Assembly (NCBI GenBank): GCA_009785545.1
Contig: WQWD01000144.1
Span: 1-6,321 of the forward strand
Source: Treponema sp.
GTDB lineage: Bacteria > Spirochaetota > Spirochaetia > Treponematales > Breznakiellaceae
DNA length: 6,321 bases
Reading direction: 5' to 3'
Shown in pieces: positions 1 through 5,929 of the stretch. The notes below the pieces were generated by a model. It did not search any database and was not told where the DNA came from. It saw only the letters and a list, made by a program, of their open reading frames with translations. The position numbers were made by a program, and so were the translations under genes. Each line of letters starts with the position of its first letter. The first letter of the stretch is position 1.

Positions 1-1
1 C

Positions 2-1834
2 ACGGGCTGGCACATTATCTTTTCTTGTGATGTATCGAAAATCCCCACCGTGAACGGTAAACTCGGCGGGCAGTTTTATCAGAAAAACCCGCACAATGGT
101 CTTGAATGCTATTTATCAGGGCTGACAAACCGATATTTCACTTTCACCGAGCAGGGAAACGGCAAGCCCGTCGAGGACAGGACAGAGCAGGTTTTAATAT
201 TTCTCGAAAATTATATGCTTCGAGATAATTTTCAGGAAAAACGCGAACCTAATCCCGCGCCTAATGAACAACGCACACAGGGGGGGCTGGATATCCTCGA
301 CAAAATCCGCAGCTCAAGGCAGGGCGCAAAGTTCAGCGCATTGTTTGGCGGCGATGCAAGCCGATACAGCAGCCACAGCGAGGCTGACCAAGCTTTGTGT
401 AACATCCTTGCATGGTGGCTTCAAGGCGATTTTAACGAAATAGACCGCTATTTCAGGCAGTCGGGGTTATACCGCGCGGACAAGTGGGAGCGCAACGATT
501 ATCGGACCGTCACGCTCGAAAAGGCGAAAGATAGTTGCGGCGGGAAATATTACGAGCCTAAGAAGCCGCCAGGCAGGCCCAAGAAAGAAAAGCCGAAAAG
601 AGAATACACCGAAAACGAGCAAAAACTCTTGGCTAAAGCCGTTGAAAAGTATGGCGTATATGACGAGGAAAAAATAACTATAGCCGGGGTTGCCTATCAT
701 TTAGCGTCGCAGGGCATAACCACGAAATATAATGAAACCACACGCAAAATCAATATTGCCGGGCTTGACGACGATGATATTTACGCCATCGAGGGGTTGC
801 CTGTCCGTATATATAACGAGCTTAACCTGCAGTATAAAAAGTGCTCCAAAGGCGACGTTCAGGACTATATCAGATATATCACCATGAAAAACGCATATAA
901 TCCAGTGCTCGAATTAATCGAGGGCAATACATGGGACGGCATTGACCGTTTGCCTGAGCTGTTCAGGATTATGCGCGTCGCTGACGATGACAGGCTGAGC
1001 AAAACGCTGATATATAAATGGCTGTGGCAGAACCTCAGTATGCTGCGCAACAAGCGCGGCGAGTTCGGCGCGGACGGATTGCTCGTGCTCAAAGGGGGGC
1101 AGGCGGCAGGCAAAACTACTTTCGCTAGGAAGATGGCGCTGAAAGACGAATTTTTCGGCGAGAGCATAATTTTGGACGTGCGCGATAAGGACAGCGTAAT
1201 CACTGCCGTCAGCTGCTGGATTGGCGAGCTTGGCGAAATCGAAAGCACGTTCAAGTCTGATATAAACGCGCTGAAAGGGTTCATTTCGAGGGCTATGGAC
1301 AGGTTTAGAGTGCCTTACGGTCGTGTTGATGAAGCGCATCCGCGCCGGACGAGCTTCATCGGGACGTGCAACAGCGACGAATATCTCATAGACGAAACGG
1401 GCAACCGCCGCTATTGGACCGTGCCGATTAACGAGCGCATGGATTTGGACGCGCTTGCAGATTTCGACGCGCTTCAGCTCTATTTGCAGGTTGACCAGCA
1501 GGCGAAAAATAATATTCAGGGCTTCAGGCTGACGTATGATGAACTCGAGCAGCTTGGGGAGCGCAACAGTCGGCATGAAAAGCCGGTCAAAGCGGAGCCC
1601 GAAATCAGGGACATATTAGCGGGAATGGAAGAAACAGACGGCAGGCAGGAAATAACGGCGGTTGAATTTGGGGCGAAATATCCGGCATTAAACAAATTCG
1701 ACGCTATACAAATAGGCAGGGCGTTGAAGAAAATCGGCGTGGAGAGCAAAAAGACTAAAAGGAACACTTTGTATTTAATCCCCATACCAACGCTGAAAAC
1801 AGGCTGGAATGAGCAAATCGCCAAGCGCGAATGA
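2..1834 (+). CDS. Primase-helicase with VapE/D5-like helicase domain, 5' end outside the window
   Basis: Replication protein of a mobile element: an archaeo-eukaryotic-type primase joined to a VapE-family (virulence-associated E) helicase, expected to prime and unwind DNA at the element's own origin. The frame is open to the left edge. The GTG at 50 is not the start, because the 16 codons before it contain the primase-like GWHIIF (His codon 11-13), and an acidic motif follows (GLECY, Glu codon 104-106). The catalytic DxD part must lie upstream. Next comes a linker region found in phage and plasmid primases (SEADQALCNILAWW to SGLYRADKW, about 372-490). The helicase follows: Walker A GGQAAGKT (1094-1117), Walker B region WIGELGEIE (1217-1243), sensor region FIGTCNSDEYL and GNRRYW (about 1355-1420). 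The C-terminus (RALKKIGVESKK...YLIP) looks like a small winged-helix DNA-binding domain. The in-window part is 610 residues. The iteron array begins about 170 bp downstream, which fits a self-contained replicon. The family call is strong; initiator activity at that array is inferred. Confidence 0.93.
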   Translation, partial: TGWHIIFSCDVSKIPTVNGKLGGQFYQKNPHNGLECYLSGLTNRYFTFTEQGNGKPVEDRTEQVLIFLENYMLRDNFQEKREPNPAPNEQRTQGGLDILDKIRSSRQGAKFSALFGGDASRYSSHSEADQALCNILAWWLQGDFNEIDRYFRQSGLYRADKWERNDYRTVTLEKAKDSCGGKYYEPKKPPGRPKKEKPKREYTENEQKLLAKAVEKYGVYDEEKITIAGVAYHLASQGITTKYNETTRKINIAGLDDDDIYAIEGLPVRIYNELNLQYKKCSKGDVQDYIRYITMKNAYNPVLELIEGNTWDGIDRLPELFRIMRVADDDRLSKTLIYKWLWQNLSMLRNKRGEFGADGLLVLKGGQAAGKTTFARKMALKDEFFGESIILDVRDKDSVITAVSCWIGELGEIESTFKSDINALKGFISRAMDRFRVPYGRVDEAHPRRTSFIGTCNSDEYLIDETGNRRYWTVPINERMDLDALADFDALQLYLQVDQQAKNNIQGFRLTYDELEQLGERNSRHEKPVKAEPEIRDILAGMEETDGRQEITAVEFGAKYPALNKFDAIQIGRALKKIGVESKKTKRNTLYLIPIPTLKTGWNEQIAKRE

Positions 1835-1946
1835 CAGCGCAAATAAAAAGAATACAAACCGCGCGACAGCAAAAAATATGTGCTGCTGCCGCTCTTTTTC
1901 TATGCTCTCTCGCCGTAAAATCAATCATTTCCTTATGGGCGTCAGC

Positions 1947-1972
1947 AAAAAACACCCCTCCACAGCGGGGGG
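1947..1972 (-). terminator. Candidate intrinsic terminator, minus strand
   Basis: Read on the minus strand, a GC-rich hairpin (GGGG 1969-1972 pairing with CCCC 1955-1958, continued by GG/CC at 1967-1968 and 1960-1961 around a bulged base, with a 5-nt loop) is followed after two bases by six T (1952-1947). It would stop leftward transcription before it enters the 3' end of the primase-helicase gene. No minus-strand gene lies immediately upstream, so it may act on readthrough across the origin region. Confidence 0.4.
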
Positions 1973-2017
1973 CTTGTAAAATCGAACATAGCCTAAAGCT
2001 TTGAATGGTGGCAGATG

Positions 2018-2056
2018 GGTGGCAGATGATAAATTTCGTATCTGCCACCTTTTTTT
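2018..2056 (+). terminator. Terminator-like iteron hairpin 1
   Basis: GGTGGCAGAT (2018-2027) and ATCTGCCACC (2040-2049) form a perfect 10-bp stem with a 12-nt loop, followed by seven T (2050-2056). This is the geometry of an intrinsic terminator for plus-strand transcripts and would end the primase-helicase mRNA. The arms are also iterons, so the T run may be incidental or the element may serve both roles. Confidence 0.45.
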
Positions 2057-2105
2057 GACCATAAAATCGAGAATATCTTGTAAAAGCGCAAAGAAGGTGG
2101 CAGGT

Positions 2106-2133
2106 GGTGGCAGATACATCTGCCACCTTTTTT
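2106..2133 (+). terminator. Terminator-like iteron hairpin 2
   Basis: GGTGGCAGAT (2106-2115) faces ATCTGCCACC (2118-2127). Nine base pairs with a TACA loop are followed by six T (2128-2133). The shape resembles hairpin 1 but with a tighter loop, giving two terminator-like structures in tandem downstream of the primase-helicase gene. It overlaps the proposed origin. Confidence 0.45.
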
Positions 2134-2162
2134 ATCCCATAAAATCGGCCATATCTATCAAA

Positions 2163-2280
2163 GGTGGCAGGTGGTAGATTATTTTAACAAACATTTATAA
2201 AAATAAATAATTAATTACGCTACATACTTTATTTATTATTTTATTAGCATAGTAGCGATTTTTATCTACCACCTGCCACC
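2163..2280. other. AT-rich core bounded by a 17-bp perfect inverted repeat
   Basis: GGTGGCAGGTGGTAGAT (2163-2179) and its exact complement ATCTACCACCTGCCACC (2264-2280) bracket 84 bp (2180-2263) made nearly only of A and T, with runs such as AAAAATAAATAATTAATTA. This is the likely DNA-unwinding element of the origin. Convergent iteron pairs at both edges would let an initiator load in both directions. No coding sequence fits here. Confidence 0.55.
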
Positions 2281-2498
2281 ATACCCAATTTTCTACGGTA
2301 TAATGCGGAAAAATAGGTGGCAGATATATAAATAGCCATCTACCACCACCTGCCACCATACCTATTTTTCTCGATATAATGCGGTAAAAATGGTGGCAGA
2401 TATATCTAACCATCTGCCACTACCTGCCACCATACCCAATTTTCTACGGTATAATGCGGAAAAATAGGTGGCAGATATATAAATAGCCATCTACCACC
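2271..2498. repeat. Right iteron array: three tandem units of about 75 bp
   Basis: Three consecutive units occupy 2271-2347 (77 bp), 2348-2421 (74 bp) and 2422-2498 (77 bp). Each runs ACCTGCCACCATACC, an AT-rich arm, TATAATGCGG, an A-rich arm, GGTGGCAGATATAT, then CATCTACCACC or a variant. Units 1 and 3 are identical over all 77 bases, while unit 2 differs at many positions but keeps both iterons and TATAATGCGG. The TATAAT resembles a -10 box, but no good -35 lies at the correct distance, so I do not call promoters. Confidence 0.75.
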
Positions 2499-2550
2499 CA
2501 TAAAGTAAAAAATAAACCTGCAAAAGAGAGTCCCCTTCTTGTGAAAAAGG

Positions 2551-2604
2551 AATAAACAGCGATTTCTCGCTATAAATGGGGCATTTCTGTTTATTTTAGT
2601 TTTA
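2551..2604 (+). other. Three-way-junction inverted repeat followed by a T-rich stretch
   Basis: AATAAACAG (2551-2559) pairs perfectly with CTGTTTATT (2587-2595). Inside are two smaller hairpins: CGA-TTTC-TCG (2560-2569, extendable to a 5-bp stem at 2558-2571) and AAATG-GGG-CATTT (2574-2586), the second abutting the outer stem. TTAGTTTTAT follows. It may be a terminator, a single-strand initiation or primosome-type site next to the origin, or a small structured RNA. Within 2499-2804, apart from this element and the 11-bp tandem repeat, I see only minor palindromes such as CTGGTAAACCAG (2701-2712). Confidence 0.4.
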
Positions 2605-2662
2605 TGCTGTCTAAAAATTAAAGCGAATCAGCTAAACGCAAACGATTTTATTAATTGGTATT

Positions 2663-2684
2663 AATTATTTAGAAATTATTTAGA
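2663..2684. repeat. 11-bp AT-rich tandem repeat
   Basis: AATTATTTAGA is present twice back to back (2663-2673 and 2674-2684) in an AT-rich stretch of the gene-free region between the iteron arrays and the RHH remnant. The 11-bp spacing places both copies on the same helical face. Its role is unknown; it could be a protein-binding site or low-complexity sequence. Confidence 0.45.
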
Positions 2685-2804
2685 AATATTTTAATCCGAA
2701 CTGGTAAACCAGGGGTTTCCTGTTACATATCCGCAAAAAAACGCCCGACAAGCGTCGAACGTTGATTTTGATGCGCCTTTGAAGATTGAAATAGAAGCGA
2801 TATA

Positions 2805-3002
2805 TTATTTTTCTCCGCCCCCCGTGGCTTCAATATAATAAGCCACAGCCTCATTGATAAATTGGGTTATGCTTTTACCCTCCTGCTCGGCGTATGTCCG
2901 TATCTTGCCTAAAAAATCATCGCTGTCGAAAGCAAGGTTAATCCGGGGCTTTTTATGCCCTTTCCTCTCCTTAAATCGTTGATATTTACGTGAATATCTC
3001 GC
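2805..3002 (-). pseudogene. Ribbon-helix-helix protein lacking a start codon
   Basis: The minus-strand frame encodes 65 residues with a clear RHH fold of the Arc/CopG kind: basic N-terminus (RKYQRFKERKGHKKPR), beta strand RINLAFD, helix SDDFLGKIRTYAEQEG, turn KSIT, helix QFINEAVAYYIEA, ending TGGGEK. Such proteins dimerise and bind DNA through the paired beta strands, usually as repressors or plasmid copy-control and partition factors. A TGA at 3005-3003 closes the frame upstream and no ATG, GTG or TTG occurs between it and the beta strand. The gene therefore seems to have lost its N-terminal coding end, unless a non-standard start or sequencing error is involved. AAGGAGAGG lies inside the frame (about 2968-2976) but no start codon follows it. 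It sits about 100 bp downstream of the ATPase gene on the same strand and faces the origin. Confidence 0.6.
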
Positions 3003-3015
3003 TCAATCTCAGTTT

Positions 3016-3031
3016 TGAAAAATATTTTTCA
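3016..3031. promoter_or_regulatory. Perfect 16-bp palindrome, candidate operator
   Basis: TGAAAAATATTTTTCA is its own reverse complement. It lies 14 bp upstream of the RHH frame and about 70 bp beyond the ATPase stop codon. RHH dimers bind palindromic sites, so this may be the operator of the now start-less RHH gene. No convincing promoter is visible next to it. Confidence 0.35.
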
Positions 3032-3102
3032 GGTGCTAAGCAGGATAAATCACGAAATTATGTGTGTTTTCTTTGGAAAACTGCATGAACTCAAAAACCT
3101 TT

Positions 3103-4671
3103 CTAAATTATCACGTCAAAAATCTTTTTACCATCAATCTCGACCCATTCCATTTTGCGGTCTTTATTTACCTCTTTACGCAAATCAAAGGTCAGCAAGT
3201 AGCCTACGGCGGCTTTTTTACTTCCCATATATCCGAGAAGCTGTTCGTATGCTTCTTGATGCTCTTTTTCTCCGTCCCATATCTTCAGTTCGATTATAAA
3301 CTGGTCGGTTCCGTAATCCACGACTATGTCCATTCGGCGAAGGTCTGTAAACTGGCTTTCGAGATGGTAGAAACCTTGACCGTTTATCAGCGGCCGCAGG
3401 TATGACAGGAATATAAGCCGTCCGTGGCGCTCCAAGAATTTTTCATCATGCTCGTTGAATATTTCGACGTAGTGCTCGGCAAATTTACGTAAGCAAAGCT
3501 CCATATCAAATCTACCGCTTCGTACTACATCGCGAGGCAATACATTCGATAATTTCTTATTTGTTGAGGCTTCGTCTTTAGATATGAAGTAGTCCGCGAG
3601 TATTATCTCATATATCTTGTTTGACACGGCTATACAGTTAAATTGCTTGTCTCTCTTTATAATTCCGTACATATAGGCCATATTTATGGTTGGGTTGCCG
3701 AAAGTGAATGTTCTCTGCGTTCCGACTATCAGCGCATCATAGATTAAATCATATAGCTCCTTGTTGTTTTCGAGGTTCTTGAACATATCATCGAACAAAG
3801 TGTTACGTTCAAGAAGCAGTATTCGCACTGCATTTTGTATTCCCTTTGCTGTCCAATCTTTATCCAATTCCCTGTCAATACACTGGCATATCCTTGAAAC
3901 TAAAAACGGATAGCCGTTTGTATAAATGTGGATTTCTTCGGATATTTCTGCTGCGTTCATGCCTGTATTGTGGTCAGCTTCATATTCTTTCAGCATCGTC
4001 GCGATTTCCGAGGAGTTAAACGACATATCAACATTAAAATCTACGGCTATATTCCACGGCGAGTCATATTTTTTATCTTCGGATTCGATTGGGTTATATT
4101 TGCCGTCGCTCATCATCTTAGATTTAATATTCTTAATATCATGTACGCCTGCCAATAAAACGCTGTGAAATGCTGCGCCTGTACCGCCCTTACGCTCGTT
4201 AAATTTATTCCGCAGCATACCCAGAAACAGCAAAAATACTTCATGATTGCTCGCCTTATCCACTTCATCTATCATCAGCACTATTTTTCTGATTGAGCAT
4301 ATTTGCGTCAAATGGACGCTTAATTCGTCGAAATCAGTTATTTTATCGTTTTGCCATACTATTTTATCGTTTTCCCCCGCATTGGTTGTCGCCATATCCA
4401 ACTGCCACAGGAATCGTTGACAAAAAGATTTAGGATTTGCGAACATTTTTTTGCCGACCCCCTCAAAACTCAGGCTAATACATATATACTCTTCTGATAA
4501 AGTTCGTTTAAGCATATTAAGAGTCGTTGTTTTGCCGTACTGCCTTGCGCGGTTTATCGTGAAATAACAGCGCATATCTACAAGCTGCTTTATCTGTTTT
4601 ATTTTTCCGCTTATATCGACCATATAATCTTCTTCAGGCGTACATAAACCTGTTACGTTGAATCTCCGCAT
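3103..4671 (-). CDS. AAA-like ATPase with C-terminal PD-(D/E)XK nuclease-type domain
   Basis: This 522-aa protein belongs to the AAA-ATPase-like / PD-(D/E)XK family common in clostridia and other anaerobes. Cellular function is not established; ATP hydrolysis and nucleic-acid binding or cleavage are expected. The N-terminus is typical (MRRFNVTGLCTPEEDYMVDIS). A P-loop NRARQYGKTTTL (residues 40-51) lacks the usual first glycine but keeps GKT, as is normal for this family. Walker B is KIVLMIDEVD (129-138). The C-terminus carries RRMDIVVDYGTDQFIIELK (445-463), with Asp448 and Glu461-x-Lys463 as the nuclease signature and QEAYEQLLGYM (472-482) after it, so the site looks intact. AGGAGG (4679-4684) lies 7 bases before the ATG. 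The gene starts 18 bp after the RHH gene's stop codon, so the two are probably co-transcribed. It could be a defence, transposition-linked or maintenance function; the sequence does not decide. Confidence 0.88.
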   Translation of the reverse strand: MRRFNVTGLCTPEEDYMVDISGKIKQIKQLVDMRCYFTINRARQYGKTTTLNMLKRTLSEEYICISLSFEGVGKKMFANPKSFCQRFLWQLDMATTNAGENDKIVWQNDKITDFDELSVHLTQICSIRKIVLMIDEVDKASNHEVFLLFLGMLRNKFNERKGGTGAAFHSVLLAGVHDIKNIKSKMMSDGKYNPIESEDKKYDSPWNIAVDFNVDMSFNSSEIATMLKEYEADHNTGMNAAEISEEIHIYTNGYPFLVSRICQCIDRELDKDWTAKGIQNAVRILLLERNTLFDDMFKNLENNKELYDLIYDALIVGTQRTFTFGNPTINMAYMYGIIKRDKQFNCIAVSNKIYEIILADYFISKDEASTNKKLSNVLPRDVVRSGRFDMELCLRKFAEHYVEIFNEHDEKFLERHGRLIFLSYLRPLINGQGFYHLESQFTDLRRMDIVVDYGTDQFIIELKIWDGEKEHQEAYEQLLGYMGSKKAAVGYLLTFDLRKEVNKDRKMEWVEIDGKKIFDVII

Positions 4672-4689
4672 ATCATGCCCTCCTCGATT

Positions 4690-4989
4690 TTAGCTTAAAT
4701 CTTTCCATGTTTTACGCCCTTGGTTGTGTATTTCCAAAGCCTTATCTAAAGTAGCTCGTTTACTTATTCTCAAATCGTCAAGTAAGCCATTTAGGACAGT
4801 TCGAGTAGACCCGCCTTCTATTGTTTTTACGTCTTCAATAAATTGCATATTTTCTTCCGATAACTCCACGGTAGTTTTTATTTTTGTTTGTTTTTTCTCG
4901 GCTTGGATGTTGGTGTTGTTATCATTTGAAGCTGAATCCAATCCTAACAATCCTCTGCTGGCTGTGCTAAAATCTTTTTTATTTGACAT
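4690..4989 (-). CDS. Ribbon-helix-helix protein, likely ParB-type centromere-binding partner
   Basis: Predicted 99-aa DNA-binding protein. Residues 1-35 form a polar, probably flexible tail (with SRGLLGLDSA at 11-20). An RHH unit follows: strand KIKTTVEL (36-43), helix SEENMQFIEDVKTIE (44-58), turn GGST, helix RTVLNGLLDDLRI (63-75), and a basic C-terminal extension. A flexible tail plus RHH, encoded directly after a ParA-like gene, is the plan of small partition proteins such as ParG and omega: the RHH binds the centromere and operator, and the tail touches the ATPase, often with an arginine finger (Arg12 or Arg37-equivalent positions not verifiable here). AAGGAG (4996-5001) sits 6 bases before the ATG. 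The ParA-like gene ends 72 bp upstream and the ATPase gene starts 18 bp downstream. An antitoxin or plain repressor is the main alternative. Confidence 0.8.
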   Translation of the reverse strand: MSNKKDFSTASRGLLGLDSASNDNNTNIQAEKKQTKIKTTVELSEENMQFIEDVKTIEGGSTRTVLNGLLDDLRISKRATLDKALEIHNQGRKTWKDLS

Positions 4990-5030
4990 AACAATCTCCT
5001 TAATATTAAATTTTAAATATTTATTGAAAT

Positions 5031-5060
5031 ATAATATTTTTTTAATAATTAAAATATTAT
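5031..5060. repeat. 10-bp AT-only inverted repeat between the ParA-like and RHH genes
   Basis: ATAATATTTT (5031-5040) and AAAATATTAT (5051-5060) are exact complements with a 10-bp spacer, starting one base past the ParA-like stop codon. With no G or C the hairpin would be weak and no T run follows, so a protein-binding site or chance in AT-rich DNA is likelier than a terminator. Confidence 0.3.
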
Positions 5061-5061
5061 A

Positions 5062-5856
5062 TTATTTATATTCTGATAAATATTCATTTATAAATTCCAA
5101 ATATGCTTTAGCAGGCTTGTCTTTTCCAATTCCATATTTATATTCGTAAATATTTTCAGAAAAAGCCTGCGCTTCTTCTATTCCTACTCCATCGGGAATG
5201 TATGTTTTGAAAACTTTAGTCTTATTTATATTCGCCCATGTTTTGAGGTTCTGTATATTTGCCTTCTCGATGTTCGTGTTTTTGTATCGGGTAATTAAAA
5301 TCCCGGCTATTTTAATGCTTGGATTTAATGTGGATTTCATTTCTGTAATTGCGTTATGCAGAAGCAATAAAGATTTAATACTGGCGGCACTTGCTTTCAT
5401 AGGGACAATAATATCAGTGCTGGCCACTAATGCCTGTATAACCAATGTCCCGCTGATTAATGGTTTGCAGTCAATGAAAACATGAGTATATTTTGATGCG
5501 ACTTCTTTTTCTTGCAAACCGTCTTTAATCAAATTGTAAACCTGTGATTTTTCTTCTTCTGTACGCCATAATTCATCCATCCAATTCACAGTACCGTTTC
5601 CGTTAATTAAATCTCCTCTTTGGGTATGCTGGATAGCTTCTGCGAAGGATATTTCTTTTTTGCCGACATGATATGTGGTTGGATATTTATCAGAATCCAA
5701 TCCGAAAAAAAGGGGCAAGTGACCGGATGGCTCGTTTGTTATCGCTAAAGAATTATATTTTTTCGGGTATAAAAAATTAATTCCTGTCGTTAAAGCGTTT
5801 GTAGTAGTAGTTTTTGTATCCCCACCCTTATCTGATATAATACTTGTTACTCTCAT
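5062..5856 (-). CDS. ParA-like partition ATPase with altered P-loop
   Basis: This 264-aa protein is of the ParA/MinD deviant-Walker class, which moves plasmids or chromosomes by ATP-dependent nucleoid binding together with a centromere-binding partner. The N-terminus SIISDKGGDTKTTTTN (residues 5-20) matches KGGxGKTT and keeps the signature Lys10 and Lys15, but residues 13-14 are Asp-Thr where the family has a small or hydrophobic residue then Gly. The switch region usually written DxDPQGN reads TNEPSGH (40-46), with Glu42 at the catalytic Asp position. The DxPP motif reads FIDCKP (127-132, Asp129). The rest is normal: QALVASTDIIVPM (141-153), ITRYKN, and IPDGVGIEEAQAFSENIYEY (220-239). It is first in a minus-strand operon, followed by the RHH protein. 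The ribosome site is weak (GGAAG, 5867-5871, 10 bases before the ATG). Family is secure; full ATPase activity is doubtful. Confidence 0.88.
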   Translation of the reverse strand: MRVTSIISDKGGDTKTTTTNALTTGINFLYPKKYNSLAITNEPSGHLPLFFGLDSDKYPTTYHVGKKEISFAEAIQHTQRGDLINGNGTVNWMDELWRTEEEKSQVYNLIKDGLQEKEVASKYTHVFIDCKPLISGTLVIQALVASTDIIVPMKASAASIKSLLLLHNAITEMKSTLNPSIKIAGILITRYKNTNIEKANIQNLKTWANINKTKVFKTYIPDGVGIEEAQAFSENIYEYKYGIGKDKPAKAYLEFINEYLSEYK

Positions 5857-5900
5857 ACTTTATTCACTTCCATTTTTTATTCTAATTATTCTTATTTAAT

Positions 5901-5929
5901 ATTATATCATAAAAAATACTATTTGTCAA
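5901..5929 (-). promoter_or_regulatory. Consensus sigma-A promoter of the ParA-like operon
   Basis: On the minus strand, TTGACA (5929-5924) and TATAAT (5906-5901) are both perfect matches, separated by exactly 17 bp, with an extended TGA just before the -10. Transcription should start near 5894, giving a leader of roughly 38 nt before the ATG at 5856. A promoter this strong implies repression, probably by the RHH protein. Confidence 0.85.

Larger units (their letters stand above)
2007..2179. repeat. Left iteron array
   Basis: The array opens with two abutting copies of the 11-mer GGTGGCAGATG (2007-2017, 2018-2028), so both face the same side of the helix. A similar block then recurs about every 78-85 bp: TAAAATCG (1977-1984, 2062-2069, 2140-2147), a short AT-rich stretch, then GGTGGCAG copies. 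In the first two blocks the iterons are followed by an inverted copy and a T run. The last block has only GGTGGCAGGTGGTAGAT (2163-2179) and opens onto the AT-rich core. Confidence 0.7.
2007..2498. other. Candidate replication origin: two iteron arrays flanking an AT-rich core
   Basis: The 8-bp core GGTGGCAG occurs eight times on the plus strand (starting at 2007, 2018, 2096, 2106, 2163, 2316, 2392, 2467). Its complement CTGCCACC occurs five times (2042, 2120, 2273, 2350, 2424), with one near-copy at 2414. One-base variants (GGTGGTAG or CTACCACC) lie at 2170, 2266, 2340 and 2491. The copies form a left array (2007-2179) and a right array (2264-2498) around an 84-bp stretch that is almost entirely A and T (2180-2263). 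Staphylococcal pathogenicity-island origins have the same plan: short iterons on both sides of a roughly 80-bp AT-rich region, 3' of the rep helicase gene. Here the array also follows a primase-helicase gene. The repeats are directly visible; origin function is inferred. Alternatives are a centromere or a multi-site operator. Confidence 0.65.

Noticed and set aside
50..52. GTG as the start codon of the primase-helicase
   Set aside because: The frame is open to the left edge and the residues before it (GWHIIF) are part of the primase active-site region, so the true start is outside the window.
914..1576. 220-codon minus-strand frame opposite the primase-helicase gene
   Set aside because: It lies wholly within the opposite strand of a gene with clear helicase motifs and its translation shows no recognisable domain.
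1809..1979. 56-codon plus-strand frame overlapping the end of the primase-helicase gene (MSKSPSANDS...)
   Set aside because: The ribosome site is weak, the composition unusual, no family resemblance is seen, and it ends in the repeat-array lead-in.
2299..2304. TATAAT in each right-array unit as promoters
   Set aside because: There is no acceptable -35 at 16-18 bp and no gene downstream within the region.
1755..2413. Several minus-strand frames (1755-2126, 1925-2119, 2195-2413) over the repeat region
   Set aside because: They run through the iterons, giving repetitive Cys/His/Pro-rich translations, with no ribosome site or family resemblance.
2007..2498. CRISPR array
   Set aside because: The repeats are 8-11 bp cores in both orientations, with spacers that are themselves repeated, and no cas genes are present.
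3066..3081. Hairpin GTTTTC-TTTG-GAAAAC downstream of the ATPase gene as a terminator
   Set aside because: The stem is short and AT-rich, with no T run on either strand.
3015..3405. Plus-strand frames 3015-3299 and 3064-3405
   Set aside because: They are largely the opposite strand of the conserved nuclease domain of the ATPase gene and have no recognisable product.
5853..5873. Six-codon leader frame (MEVNKV) overlapping the ParA-like start as ATGA
   Set aside because: It has no ribosome site of its own and is short enough to be chance.
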